Shown: positions 35,424 through 43,981 of the stretch, piece by piece | Layout: each line of letters begins with the position of its first letter | How positions within the stretch are numbered: the first letter of the stretch is position 1 | NCBI GenBank assembly: GCA_947502355.1 | Contig: CANMZP010000002.1 | Span: forward strand, 124,001-188,000 | Length of the DNA stretch: 64,000 nucleotides | From: an uncultured Thalassotalea sp. | GTDB taxonomy: Bacteria > Pseudomonadota > Gammaproteobacteria > Enterobacterales > Alteromonadaceae | Direction of reading: 5' to 3' | The notes under the pieces: model-generated | The model's input: only the letters and a program-made list of their open reading frames with translations | What the model was told of the DNA's origin: nothing | The model's database searches: none | Position numbers and translations under genes: made by a program

Positions 35424-35882
35424 TTAATAGCCTCTACGAAAGTAAAACAGCTGACTGGCATAAAAACACACCTCAGCGCTTAAAAAACCAAGCAGCAAGA
35501 TGTTTAAGGTATTGAACTCAGCGCTTAATTGGGTAAAACCGATAGTGGTGCCTAAAAAATCGTTTTGCCATAACAGAGCAAGGGCAATAAATACCCCGGC
35601 AGTGAGCAGGTGGTAGGCATTACGATAGGCTCTTAAACGAAAGGTTTCCTCACGTTCATCAATGCTTTTATCGGCTTCTTTGTGTTCGACAATGGCCAAA
35701 ATGGTTTGCAGAATCACTTCATAAGTAATGGTAATGATGATCACATCAATGAATAAATCTATTAGTAAGGCTTCATTTAGCAACTGGGCCTGCTGAGCAC
35801 CAATCAATGACGATAGGTAGTAATAAACAATATAAGCGGTGATCAGTAATGATAACCAGGCACTCTTTTCACGATAAGACAT
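35424..35882 (-). CDS. Four-helix inner-membrane protein paired with the XRE regulator
   Basis: A 152-residue membrane protein with about four hydrophobic segments (SAWLSLLITAYIVYYYLSSL, LIDLFIDVIIITITYEVILQ, LLTAGVFIALALLW and NILLLGFLSAEVCFYASQLF) and a charged middle loop EHKEADKSIDEREETFRLRA. The start is taken at the ATG at 35882 because GGAGGT lies right before it; the in-frame TTG 15 bp upstream would overlap this ribosome site. The DERE-containing loop is typical of DUF2178-like proteins next to XRE genes. Function is unknown. Confidence 0.75.
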   Translation of the reverse strand: MSYREKSAWLSLLITAYIVYYYLSSLIGAQQAQLLNEALLIDLFIDVIIITITYEVILQTILAIVEHKEADKSIDEREETFRLRAYRNAYHLLTAGVFIALALLWQNDFLGTTIGFTQLSAEFNTLNILLLGFLSAEVCFYASQLFYFRRGY

Positions 35883-35929
35883 AGAACCTCCAAACAAATT
35901 GCTGTGTAAAATATTTTTGACTTGATGTA

Positions 35930-35991
35930 AATTTAGTTTAACAATGAGTTGGTGTCAAATATATTTAACATGAAGTTGTATAAATTTGACA
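35930..35991 (-). promoter_or_regulatory. Promoter and inverted repeat of the membrane protein-xre operon
   Basis: On the minus strand, TTGACA (35958-35953) and TAAATT (35935-35930) are 17 bp apart, a good sigma-70 promoter. Perfect 8-bp arms TGTCAAAT (35953-35960) and ATTTGACA (35984-35991) flank 23 bp and cover the -35 box, a likely operator. The remaining gap to 36408 shows no gene. Confidence 0.5.
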
Positions 35992-36408
35992 TTGATAAGG
36001 GCAAGAAAGATGGCCTCTTTGCTTATTTATGGGGGCGGTATAAATGCAAGGCACAAAAATGTGCCTTGCTAAAAACAGGTCTTATTTATCAATAAATTTT
36101 CAACCTTTTCAAGGGGTAGATATCAAACAGGTTGACTTCAAAATCACCGGTTGATGTCTTAAGTTGAACGATAGTGGCATTCGCCGAGAAGGGCATTGTG
36201 CTGCCCATGATTAGGGCGGGTGTGAATTAATATGAGTGCTTTAGTTTCATTGTTATTATTGCCTCAATAAAATAGGGAAGCAGCTTATCTTATATTTTCA
36301 CTCGTATGCTATGTGTAAACAGGGTAAATCGATTTGTTATGTCAAAGCAATGGCACCGTTAAAGGTGCTCATTGCTAACGGACATCAAATCGTTAAATAG
36401 AATATTTG

Positions 36409-37485
36409 TTAGTTTTTCATCAGTACCGTAAACGTTAAATCCAAAACAACGTCTTTATGATAACGCTTGCGATTATTTTCAATTGAGCATAGTTGTTCAA
36501 TGTGCTCAGGGGTATTATTTTTCAAAGCAAACATTTGAATGGTTACCTGCTTTATATCATCTCTGTCTTTAACGTCTTCAATGCCAATAATATTGGATAG
36601 GCTGTAAATCGTATCGCCGGCAAAGCTTGGGTTACAATGACTGCCTGCATGAATGGCTGAGATCCAGATACCATTACCTAAACCATTATAGGAAAGGGCT
36701 CTGGCCAAAGAGATAATATGGCCGCCATACACCAGTCGTTTTCCATGTGAGGAGTTATCCATTAAGTGTTGATCAAAATGCACCCGAGCATTATTTTGAT
36801 AAAGTCGGGTTGCCAATGAATGATCAGAGTCGTTAATGGTGATACCGTCACGATGAAAAATGCGGTCACCGACTTCAAAGTCGCTGGCCTTCATTTGGTT
36901 ATCGCTAAAAGTGTCTTGCCACTGGCTTAAATTAAGCTGCTCTGGAATACATTGCTGATCGTTGGCAACCATTTTTTGCAATGGCGGTACATGACTTATA
37001 TTACTTGGTTGACTACCTGCAGCTTTATGTACCATAACCCAACGTTTAAAGCTTAATACCACTTGCTGGCGCTGGTTTGTGGCGATAGAGTGCACATAAA
37101 CCACCCCGGTTTTACCATTTGAATTTTCTTTCAAACCAATGACTTCACTGCTGACACTGATGGTGTCATTAGCAAATGCCGCTTGTTTAAAAGACACTTC
37201 GGCATACCCTAGGTTTGCAACCGCATTGAGCGAAATATCGTTAACGGTTTTGCCAAAGGCAATATGAAATAACAACAGATTATCAATGGGCATGTGCTTA
37301 AAGCCGGCGCATTGAGCCACCGTGGATGCACAATGCAGGGCAAAGCGCGAGCCGGTTAAAGCCGTATACAAGGTGGCATCCGCTTCGGTGATGGTTCTTG
37401 GGACCCCATGCTGCAGAATTTGCCCTAACTGAAAATCATCAAAAAACAAGCCACTGGGCGTTGCTAATTGGGTACTTGTTGTCAT
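36409..37485 (-). CDS. MaoC-family hydratase, mesaconyl-CoA hydratase-like
   Basis: A 358-residue double-hotdog protein. Each half has a hydratase-like segment: FFDDFQLGQILQHGVPRTITEADATLY at the N-terminus and FEVGDRIFHRDGITINDSDHSLATRLYQN in the second half, the latter followed by RLVYGGHIISLARAL, which includes the hydratase His region. Length and double structure fit mesaconyl-CoA hydratase (beta-methylmalyl-CoA dehydratase) of the ethylmalonyl-CoA and 3-hydroxypropionate routes. It is the last gene of an operon with two CitE/HpcH-type lyases and a CoA ligase, which supports hydration of an unsaturated C5-dicarboxyl-CoA before cleavage. The exact substrate is inferred. Confidence 0.78.
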   Translation of the reverse strand: MTTSTQLATPSGLFFDDFQLGQILQHGVPRTITEADATLYTALTGSRFALHCASTVAQCAGFKHMPIDNLLLFHIAFGKTVNDISLNAVANLGYAEVSFKQAAFANDTISVSSEVIGLKENSNGKTGVVYVHSIATNQRQQVVLSFKRWVMVHKAAGSQPSNISHVPPLQKMVANDQQCIPEQLNLSQWQDTFSDNQMKASDFEVGDRIFHRDGITINDSDHSLATRLYQNNARVHFDQHLMDNSSHGKRLVYGGHIISLARALSYNGLGNGIWISAIHAGSHCNPSFAGDTIYSLSNIIGIEDVKDRDDIKQVTIQMFALKNNTPEHIEQLCSIENNRKRYHKDVVLDLTFTVLMKN

Positions 37486-37498
37486 TGTTATTACTCCC

Positions 37499-38407
37499 TT
37501 ATTTTTCCGGGCCTACCAGTTCACCTTCGCCGATTTCATGCACTTTTTTATACAAACAAATCACTCGATTAGCCCATTCTTGCAGACAAGGTTCAATAAC
37601 TCGGTCTTCTATCACGGCCACGCTTCTGTCTTGCTGATTGGCTTGTTCCATGGCTGCAATGATGTCTTTGGCTTTGCGTACATCCGAGCCTTTTGGGGTT
37701 AGCGCATCATTGGTGTATGTCAATTGCACCGGGTGAATAACCGCCTTACCGTCAAAGCCCAGATCTCGTGCCTGACGACAGCTGTATTCACAGGCTTCCA
37801 CATCTTTTAAGTTAAAGTGCGGGCCATCAATAATATTGATTTGATGCGCGCGGGCAGCAAGAATACACATAGATAAATAAGTGAGTAAGCCTTGTCTGTC
37901 TAAGGTAACGTTGACGCGTAACGCATTGGCTAAATCGCTGGTACCCATAATGATGGTGGTTAATCGGTCACTGGCACCGGCAATTTCTTCGGCGCGTAAA
38001 ACACCCATTGGTGACTCGATATTGACCATCACCTTTTTATCTTCACCACCGGCATTATTTAACGCGGCAATGGCGGCATGCAATTGCTCGGCACTTTCAA
38101 TATTAGGAAATAAAATCGCATCCACATCCAAACTGGCCACCGCTGATAAATCATCCTTACCCCATGGCGAATTTAATGGATTGACACGAACGATACGCTC
38201 GGAATAGCCAAAATCGCTGTCGCTCAGCTGATCTACCAATAATTGTCTGGCGATTTCTTTGTGCTTTAATGGCACTGATTCCTGCAAATCGAAAATAATG
38301 CAGTCGGCATTAAGTTGGCGCGATTTCTCAATGTATTTTACTTGATGCGCGGGAACATAAAGAGCACTGCGTCTTGGTCGGTAATGTGTTTGGGTGTCAC
38401 AGGTCAT
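37499..38407 (-). CDS. CitE/HpcH-family CoA-ester lyase
   Basis: A 302-residue TIM-barrel lyase of the citrate lyase beta-subunit group. Landmarks are the N-terminal RPRRSALYVPAHQVKYIEKS, the metal/CoA-site strand DCIIFDLQESVPL, RIVRVNPLNSPWGKDDL, VNIESPMGVLRAEEI with the metal-binding Glu, and GFDGKAVIHPVQL near the C-terminus. Such enzymes cleave malyl-CoA, beta-methylmalyl-CoA or citramalyl-CoA into an acyl-CoA and glyoxylate or pyruvate. The usual catalytic DLEDSV motif reads DLQESV here, so one acid is altered. It lies between the ligase and hydratase genes with gaps of 2 and 13 bp. Confidence 0.85.
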   Translation of the reverse strand: MTCDTQTHYRPRRSALYVPAHQVKYIEKSRQLNADCIIFDLQESVPLKHKEIARQLLVDQLSDSDFGYSERIVRVNPLNSPWGKDDLSAVASLDVDAILFPNIESAEQLHAAIAALNNAGGEDKKVMVNIESPMGVLRAEEIAGASDRLTTIIMGTSDLANALRVNVTLDRQGLLTYLSMCILAARAHQINIIDGPHFNLKDVEACEYSCRQARDLGFDGKAVIHPVQLTYTNDALTPKGSDVRKAKDIIAAMEQANQQDRSVAVIEDRVIEPCLQEWANRVICLYKKVHEIGEGELVGPEK

Positions 38408-38409
38408 CG

Positions 38410-40071
38410 TTATACTCCTTGGGCTACAGATTGGCTGTTTTTATTCGCTAGATCACTTAGCATTTGTTTTCTTAGTACTTTGCCATTTTTGGTGCGTGGA
38501 AAATCATCGTAAAAATGAACGATTTTCGGGGCTTTGTATTTGGCCAGGTGGCTGGCGGCAAACGCTAAGATTTGCTGCTCATCACATTGTGCATCGGGTG
38601 TTAAAATAATGCAGGCACTAACCAACACTTTGTCTTTTTCAAGCTCCTCTCCTAAGGCCACACAGTCGGCGACATCAGGGTGGGTTTTAATGACGCGCTC
38701 GATTTCGTGGGGTGATACGCGGTAACCAAAGGTGTTAATGATGTCGTCTTTACGGCCGACAAACCAAATATAACCATCTTCATCAACTCGGGCGTAATCG
38801 CCGGTAAAAAAGTAGCCATCATGGCGGGCTTTTCGAGTTTCACCGGGTAGCTGCCAGTACTGTAAAAACAGACCTGGATCGGATTCTGGGATGGCAATCA
38901 TGCCTTCCTCACCTGGGCTTACTGGTAAGTTTTGTTCGTTTAAAATGGCCACATCATGCCCCGGTTGGGCGAAGCCTGCGGCACCTGGACGAATGGGTTG
39001 TTGCTTGTTTTGTGAAATATAGTAGGAAAACTCCGACATACCGATGGCTTCATATACGTCCATTTCAAAACGGTCTCGCCAGGCGTGCAACATTTCATCA
39101 CTTAAATGCTCACCAGCACTCATGCAGTGCCTTAATGACGGAACATCTTTGCCACAAAAGTCAGTTTTTTGAATGATTTGTCGGTAAATTGTCGGCACCC
39201 CGATAAAAATACTGCAGTCGTGTTTTTTGATAAGTTTTGGCCAGGTGGTGGCGTCGTTTTTGCCTTCATGCACAATGACCGTATGACCATGAAATAAGGG
39301 ATCCATTAAGGCTGAGCCCAACACATAAGTCCAATTGAACTTGCCGGAATGCATAATGCGGTCGCCTTCTTTAAAGTCAAACCAGAATTTGCTCGCTGGC
39401 AAGCGACCGATTAACGAACGGTGAGCATGCAAAACACCTTTCGGGTACCCTGTGGTACCTGAAGTGTAAACCAAATAGGCGGGATCATCGGCCTTACTTT
39501 CAACAATGGAATCATCCACCGGACAAGTGGTTAAATGTTCTTGTAAATCAATAAGTTTTACCTTGCTGTCTGCATTTTCTGGCATCGCCCCTTCGCCAGA
39601 CAATAAAATAGCGGTTAAGTTGGTTTCTTCGCTTAAAATGGCTTTTAGCTCAGGCCACATTGATTTAGCGGTTACCAGTACTTTCGCGCCTGAATCTTTG
39701 GCCAAATAGGCGACTTCATCACAAGACAGCAATGTGGAAGTCGGGACGGCGATTGCTCCTTGTTTAAGACAACCGAAAAAGCTCACCGGATAGTCAATGG
39801 CATTAGGCAGTCGGATCAATACCCGATCGTCTTGATTAAGGCCCAATTCTTTTAATAAATAAACAAAGCGACCGCTAAGTTTATCCAGCTCACCGTAGCT
39901 TAACGTTGTGGTGCCAAGGGTATCGTCTTCAACAATCAGTGCGGTATTGTCTTGCTTACCTTGCTCGACATGTTGACGAACACAACCGTAAGCAATATTG
40001 AAAGACTGTGGAACCTGCCATTGCCAGCCGTTCGATGTTTGGGTAAGTAATTGTGCTAAATCGATCATCAT
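38410..40071 (-). CDS. AMP-forming acyl-CoA ligase (ANL superfamily)
   Basis: A 553-residue acyl-CoA synthetase. The P-loop-like A3 motif is YTSGTTGYPKGVLHAH, the A5 region YEAIGMSEFSYYIS, the A7/A8 hinge GYFFTGDYARVDEDGYIWFVGRKDDIINTFGYRVSP, and the catalytic A10 lysine is in PRTKNGKVLRKQ. It has the benzoate/short-chain type layout with HSGKFNWTY in the acyl-binding region. In this operon it probably activates the carboxylic acid that feeds the hydratase and lyases. Mesaconate or a related dicarboxylate is a guess from context; an aromatic or branched acid is also possible. Confidence 0.87.
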   Translation of the reverse strand: MMIDLAQLLTQTSNGWQWQVPQSFNIAYGCVRQHVEQGKQDNTALIVEDDTLGTTTLSYGELDKLSGRFVYLLKELGLNQDDRVLIRLPNAIDYPVSFFGCLKQGAIAVPTSTLLSCDEVAYLAKDSGAKVLVTAKSMWPELKAILSEETNLTAILLSGEGAMPENADSKVKLIDLQEHLTTCPVDDSIVESKADDPAYLVYTSGTTGYPKGVLHAHRSLIGRLPASKFWFDFKEGDRIMHSGKFNWTYVLGSALMDPLFHGHTVIVHEGKNDATTWPKLIKKHDCSIFIGVPTIYRQIIQKTDFCGKDVPSLRHCMSAGEHLSDEMLHAWRDRFEMDVYEAIGMSEFSYYISQNKQQPIRPGAAGFAQPGHDVAILNEQNLPVSPGEEGMIAIPESDPGLFLQYWQLPGETRKARHDGYFFTGDYARVDEDGYIWFVGRKDDIINTFGYRVSPHEIERVIKTHPDVADCVALGEELEKDKVLVSACIILTPDAQCDEQQILAFAASHLAKYKAPKIVHFYDDFPRTKNGKVLRKQMLSDLANKNSQSVAQGV

Positions 40072-40078
40072 ATTTCTC

Positions 40079-41200
40079 CTAAATACGTCCGTATGGCCAG
40101 TTTTCGCGGATAACCGAAATCGGCAGTTTCTTTAATACCTTAACGGCGAAGGCTTTGTCTTTTTCTTCCAGTGATTTAAGGGCATAGGCTCTAAGTAGGG
40201 TTTGCAGTGCTTTACCAAACATTGGTGGGTCAAGCATTTCCCCATCAAACTTGATCGCACCGCCAAGCAGGGCATCAGCCTCAAGGGCGGCTTGTAAAAT
40301 TTCCACATTGCGTCTGATCACCTCAGGCGATGGGGTGAATGCCACTTTACACAAGTGAATATGGTAAGGATGGATTAACTGCTTGCCGGTTAAGCCCATT
40401 TTGGTTTCAATCAAGGCATGGTTGTGGACAACATGCGATTCGTGATCGCCATGCAAGTCAAGCCAGCGACGCACGTCACCGGGCTCGATAAATTTTTCAG
40501 GCATAGGGGTGTCATTAATCAGTACTTCCACACCACCAATAACCCCTTTACCGGCAATTCTTGCCTCCAGTAATAAGGTACGTAAATATGTTAGAAGCTC
40601 ATCAATCCAACCTTCCGGGGTTAAGTGAATGGCCATCGCTTTAGAGAAGTCATGAATACCAAAAACAACGTGTTTTACCGCTGGAAAGGCCATTAATTCG
40701 GAAGCGATTTTTAAACTTCTTGGGTGTTCAATGATTGGCTGAATTTCAATTTTAGGATTTACCCCGAGTAACCAGGCGGATAAGTCGCGAATTTCTGCTG
40801 CCCCATACATTTCACCCGCTTTGGCAAGCACAATAACGTCAATGTGCTCGGCCACTTGGCGAATGAATTCCAGATCTTTTTCATACTCGTCGGTTCGAAA
40901 TGGGTTGATACGCAGGGCTATTTGGAAATTACGCTCTGGAAACTTAGGCAGCTCTTTTAACAATAGCTCACGACTTAATTCTTTTTGTCGACAGCCATCT
41001 TCCAAGTCAAATAACAAGGTATGCGCCTGACAGTTATGAGCATGTCTACGAATGCGGTTTGTCGCTTCTTCTAGGGTTTCATATGTACCGTCTTTAGGAG
41101 AATATTTGACGGGAGGGTAGTACAGTTGAATACCCGGCCAAAAACCACCAAGAACATCTTCCTCGTTTACGTGTTCTAAAAATTCATTATGGTAGTTCAT
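40079..41200 (-). CDS. HpcH/HpaI aldolase/citrate lyase-family protein
   Basis: A 373-residue lyase-fold protein, longer than its CitE-type neighbours. The barrel motifs are HTLLFDLEDGCRQKELSRE with intact acids, IALRINPFRTDEYEKDLEFI, IQPIIEHPRSLKIASEL and VFGIHDFSKAMAIHL. The C-terminal ~90 residues form an extra helical part (KAFAVKVLKKLPISVIRENW). It probably splits or joins a CoA-activated hydroxyacid, but the HpcH family also includes non-CoA aldolases. It is the first gene of the four-gene minus-strand operon and its upstream gap holds a candidate operator. Confidence 0.8.
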   Translation of the reverse strand: MNYHNEFLEHVNEEDVLGGFWPGIQLYYPPVKYSPKDGTYETLEEATNRIRRHAHNCQAHTLLFDLEDGCRQKELSRELLLKELPKFPERNFQIALRINPFRTDEYEKDLEFIRQVAEHIDVIVLAKAGEMYGAAEIRDLSAWLLGVNPKIEIQPIIEHPRSLKIASELMAFPAVKHVVFGIHDFSKAMAIHLTPEGWIDELLTYLRTLLLEARIAGKGVIGGVEVLINDTPMPEKFIEPGDVRRWLDLHGDHESHVVHNHALIETKMGLTGKQLIHPYHIHLCKVAFTPSPEVIRRNVEILQAALEADALLGGAIKFDGEMLDPPMFGKALQTLLRAYALKSLEEKDKAFAVKVLKKLPISVIRENWPYGRI

Positions 41201-41307
41201 TTTCTTCTCCCCTTGTGACTGACTTGATTATTTTTATGACCTTGGTTGATGCTTAATTAATCGCCCAATGAAATCTTACATATATAATTACATTATTAAT
41301 ACTGATG

Positions 41308-41338
41308 TTTCAAACAATTGTTTAAAAAATGTTTGAAA
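41308..41338. promoter_or_regulatory. Candidate operator between divergent lyase genes
   Basis: Perfect 9-bp arms TTTCAAACA (41308-41316) and TGTTTGAAA (41330-41338) enclose 13 bp. Overlapping this is a second perfect palindrome AAACAATTGTTT (41312-41323). The 407-bp gap controls both transcripts of the CoA-ester cluster, and no regulator gene lies nearby. Confidence 0.5.
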
Positions 41339-41607
41339 AATGTTAAGACTGCAGTTAGGGTATTAATAAGTCACCAGTTTGCATGGGTTTGCCAACCATT
41401 TATATAGTTTTGGCGGCCTTTTTACGTTACTTAGCTTTAAGTTATAGAATGGATTTACGCTTCTGTATCTAGTTATTTAGTCGTAGATAACAACGAAAAT
41501 GTCCATGCAACTAGTCAATTAGTCTAATAATGTGATTAATTGGTTGCATAACTTTTATAATAAATGTAATTAAATTACTAAGTAAGTTTTTTGTCTTGAG
41601 GAGATCT

Positions 41608-42627
41608 ATGATGTCGGCTTTTGTTCACCCTAATGATGCATTGTTTGATGCTGAAAAACCCTTTCCTGTTATCCCTAGCTGTGAGCACTTTGCTGGCTCA
41701 GAGAAACTAATTTTAAAAGCTCAGGAACTGCAAAAAAAATTAGGCCCTGTATTTGATATCACTTGTGATTGTGAAGACGGTGCGCAAGCAGGTTTTGAAC
41801 AAGAGCATGCTGAAATGGTGGGGCGTTTAATTGCCAGTGACAGCAATGAATTTAATATGATGGGGGCTCGAATTCACGATCCAACGCACCCACATTGGCA
41901 AAAAGATGTCGATATTCTTATTCCTGCATGTGGTGATAAATTGGCGTACATTACCTTGCCTAAGTCGACCAATGCTGAACAAATTAAAGATATGGTTAAT
42001 TACATTAAACTGGCGGTTAAAAAGGCTGGTTTAAACCGTGAAATTCCAATCCATGCCTTGATTGAAACGCATGGTGCTTTAAAAGATGTTTGGGACATTG
42101 CCGCTACCGATTGGGTACAAGTGCTTGATTTTGGCATGATGGACTTTGTATCGGGCCATTACGGTGCTATCCCTGCAGCCTGCATGCGCAGCCCTGGTCA
42201 ATTTGATCATAAAATTTTGGCTCGAGGCAAAAGTGAAATGGTTGCCGCAGCATTAGCCAACGGTGTGGTGCCTTGTCATAACGTTACGCTGGATCTGAAA
42301 AACGTTCAGCAAACCATTGATGATGCCACGCGTGCCCGACAGGAGTTTGGTTTTTTACGTATGTGGAGCATTTATCCAACGCAAATTACCGCTATTGTCG
42401 ATGCCATGAAACCAGATTACGGTGAAGTGGAAGATGCACAAGATATCTTATTGGCCGCGCAAGCCAACAATTGGGGTCCAATTCAGCATAAAGGCGAGCT
42501 ACATGACCGAGCAACTTACCGTTATTTCTGGGAATTGTTGCAGCGTGCGCAGGTAACCGGTATTGACATTAGTGAAGCCGCGAAAGTTGCTTTTTTCTCT
42601 GAGCTTGCTAAAGGAGATGTGGCGTAG
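41608..42627 (+). CDS. CitE-type malyl/methylmalyl-CoA lyase-like protein
   Basis: A 339-residue CoA-ester lyase homologue, divergent from the other lyase operon. Barrel motifs include FDITCDCEDGAQAGFEQEH (the DLEDG-type acid pair changed to DCEDG), ITLPKSTNAEQI, IHALIETHGALKDVW with the metal-binding Glu, and QVLDFGMMDFVSGHYG. The start is at ATG 41608 or the adjacent 41611 because GAGGAGA lies just before; the in-frame TTG at 41596 overlaps this ribosome site. Likely products are propionyl-CoA or acetyl-CoA plus glyoxylate or pyruvate. Three such paralogues within 6.2 kb is unusual. Confidence 0.82.
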   Translation: MMSAFVHPNDALFDAEKPFPVIPSCEHFAGSEKLILKAQELQKKLGPVFDITCDCEDGAQAGFEQEHAEMVGRLIASDSNEFNMMGARIHDPTHPHWQKDVDILIPACGDKLAYITLPKSTNAEQIKDMVNYIKLAVKKAGLNREIPIHALIETHGALKDVWDIAATDWVQVLDFGMMDFVSGHYGAIPAACMRSPGQFDHKILARGKSEMVAAALANGVVPCHNVTLDLKNVQQTIDDATRARQEFGFLRMWSIYPTQITAIVDAMKPDYGEVEDAQDILLAAQANNWGPIQHKGELHDRATYRYFWELLQRAQVTGIDISEAAKVAFFSELAKGDVA

Positions 42628-42639
42628 GAGCGTAGAGGC

Positions 42640-42706
42640 TTCAAGATGGGCGCTGCAAGCTGCAAGATGAGAGCTACAAGATAAGAGCAGAAAGAGCAAG
42701 ATAGTA
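42640..42706. repeat. Degenerate short tandem repeat after the lyase gene
   Basis: GCTGCAAGATGAGA is followed by GCTACAAGATAAGA and then by shorter derivatives (GCAGAAAGA, GCAAGATA). A related TTCAAGATGGGC unit precedes them. The units are imperfect and non-coding and end at the terminator. Confidence 0.6.
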
Positions 42707-42738
42707 TAAGGGGGCGATTTGATGCCCCCTTATTTTTT
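42707..42738. terminator. Terminator between convergent lyase and gcdH genes
   Basis: TAAGGGGGC and GCCCCCTTA form a 9-bp GC-rich stem with an 8-nt loop and a T-run on the plus side. Confidence 0.88.
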
Positions 42739-42760
42739 ATCATTAGTAACCAATAGCAGG

Positions 42761-43942
42761 CTAAAAAAATGCCTGCAATCCGGTTTGGGCTCGACCGAGT
42801 ATCAAGCCATGAATATCATACGTCCCTTCATAGGTATTCACCGTTTCCAGATTAATCATATGACGCATCACATGATATTCATCATTGATGCCATTACCGC
42901 CATGCATATCTCGTGCGTCTCTGGCTATTTGTAATGCCTTGCCACAATTATTACGCTTAACCAAGGAGATCATAGTTGGCTCAAACTGCTTTTGGTCAAT
43001 CAATTGGCCAACCCGTAGGGAAGATTGCAAGCCCAAGGTAATTTCGGTTTGCATATTGGCAAGCTTGGTTTGAAACAATTGCGTTTGCGCGAGGGGTTTG
43101 CCAAATTGATGGCGATCCAGACCGTATTGACGGGCACGGTGCCAACAATCTTCGGCGGCGCCCATTGCGCCCCATGAAATACCATACCTTGCCATGTTTA
43201 GGCAGCTAAATGGGCCTTTTAGGCCGCGAACGTCTGGAAACATGTTTTCTTCTGGCACAAACACATTGTCCATAACAATTTCACCAGTAATTGACGCTTT
43301 CAGTGATAACTTGCCTTCAATTTTGGGAGCAGAAAGCCCAGACATGCCTTTTTCAAGGATAAAGCCACAAATTTGATTATCATGCGCTTCACTTTTGGCC
43401 CAAACCACAAACACATCGGCAATTGGCGAGTTGGTGATCCACATTTTACTGCCAATTAATTGATAACCACCGTTGACCTTTTTGGCACGGGTTTTCATGC
43501 CTGCAGGATCGGAACCGGCATCCGGTTCGGTTAAGCCAAAGCAGCCAATCCATTCACCCGATGCTAATTTAGGTAAGTATTTCTGTTTCTGTGCTTCGCT
43601 TCCCCAGGTGTTAATGGGGTGCATTACGAGTGAGGATTGCACACTCATTGCCGAGCGATAACCACTGTCTACCCGCTCAACTTCTCGAGCCACTAGGCCA
43701 TAACCAACATACGAAATGCCCGAGCAACCATAGCCGTTTATGGTGGCCCCGAGTAAACCAAGCTCCCCAAATTGGCGCATAATATTGGCATCAAAATGCT
43801 CGTTTCTCGAAGCCTGTAAAATACCTGGTTGTAGCTCTTGTTGGCAAAAGTCGTGGGCCATGGCCTGGATCATCCGCTCATCTTCGTTAAGCTGTTGGCT
43901 AAGCTGTAAAATATCTTGCCAGCTGGCGTTTTCATTGCTCAT
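42761..43942 (-). CDS. gcdH: Glutaryl-CoA dehydrogenase
   Basis: This 393-residue FAD acyl-CoA dehydrogenase oxidises and decarboxylates glutaryl-CoA to crotonyl-CoA. Distinctive segments are [20 protein letters not shown] and [19 protein letters not shown], the FAD-binding [17 protein letters not shown], and the catalytic Glu in [20 protein letters not shown]. These are specific to glutaryl-CoA dehydrogenases rather than general acyl-CoA dehydrogenases. It follows the CaiB-type transferase gene by 39 bp on the same strand, the usual gcdH-gcdG pair for glutarate from lysine. Electrons pass to ETF. Confidence 0.93.
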   Translation of the reverse strand: MSNENASWQDILQLSQQLNEDERMIQAMAHDFCQQELQPGILQASRNEHFDANIMRQFGELGLLGATINGYGCSGISYVGYGLVAREVERVDSGYRSAMSVQSSLVMHPINTWGSEAQKQKYLPKLASGEWIGCFGLTEPDAGSDPAGMKTRAKKVNGGYQLIGSKMWITNSPIADVFVVWAKSEAHDNQICGFILEKGMSGLSAPKIEGKLSLKASITGEIVMDNVFVPEENMFPDVRGLKGPFSCLNMARYGISWGAMGAAEDCWHRARQYGLDRHQFGKPLAQTQLFQTKLANMQTEITLGLQSSLRVGQLIDQKQFEPTMISLVKRNNCGKALQIARDARDMHGGNGINDEYHVMRHMINLETVNTYEGTYDIHGLILGRAQTGLQAFF

Positions 43943-43981
43943 TCAAACTCCCTAATACGTCCATTATCTGGTGCAGATAAC

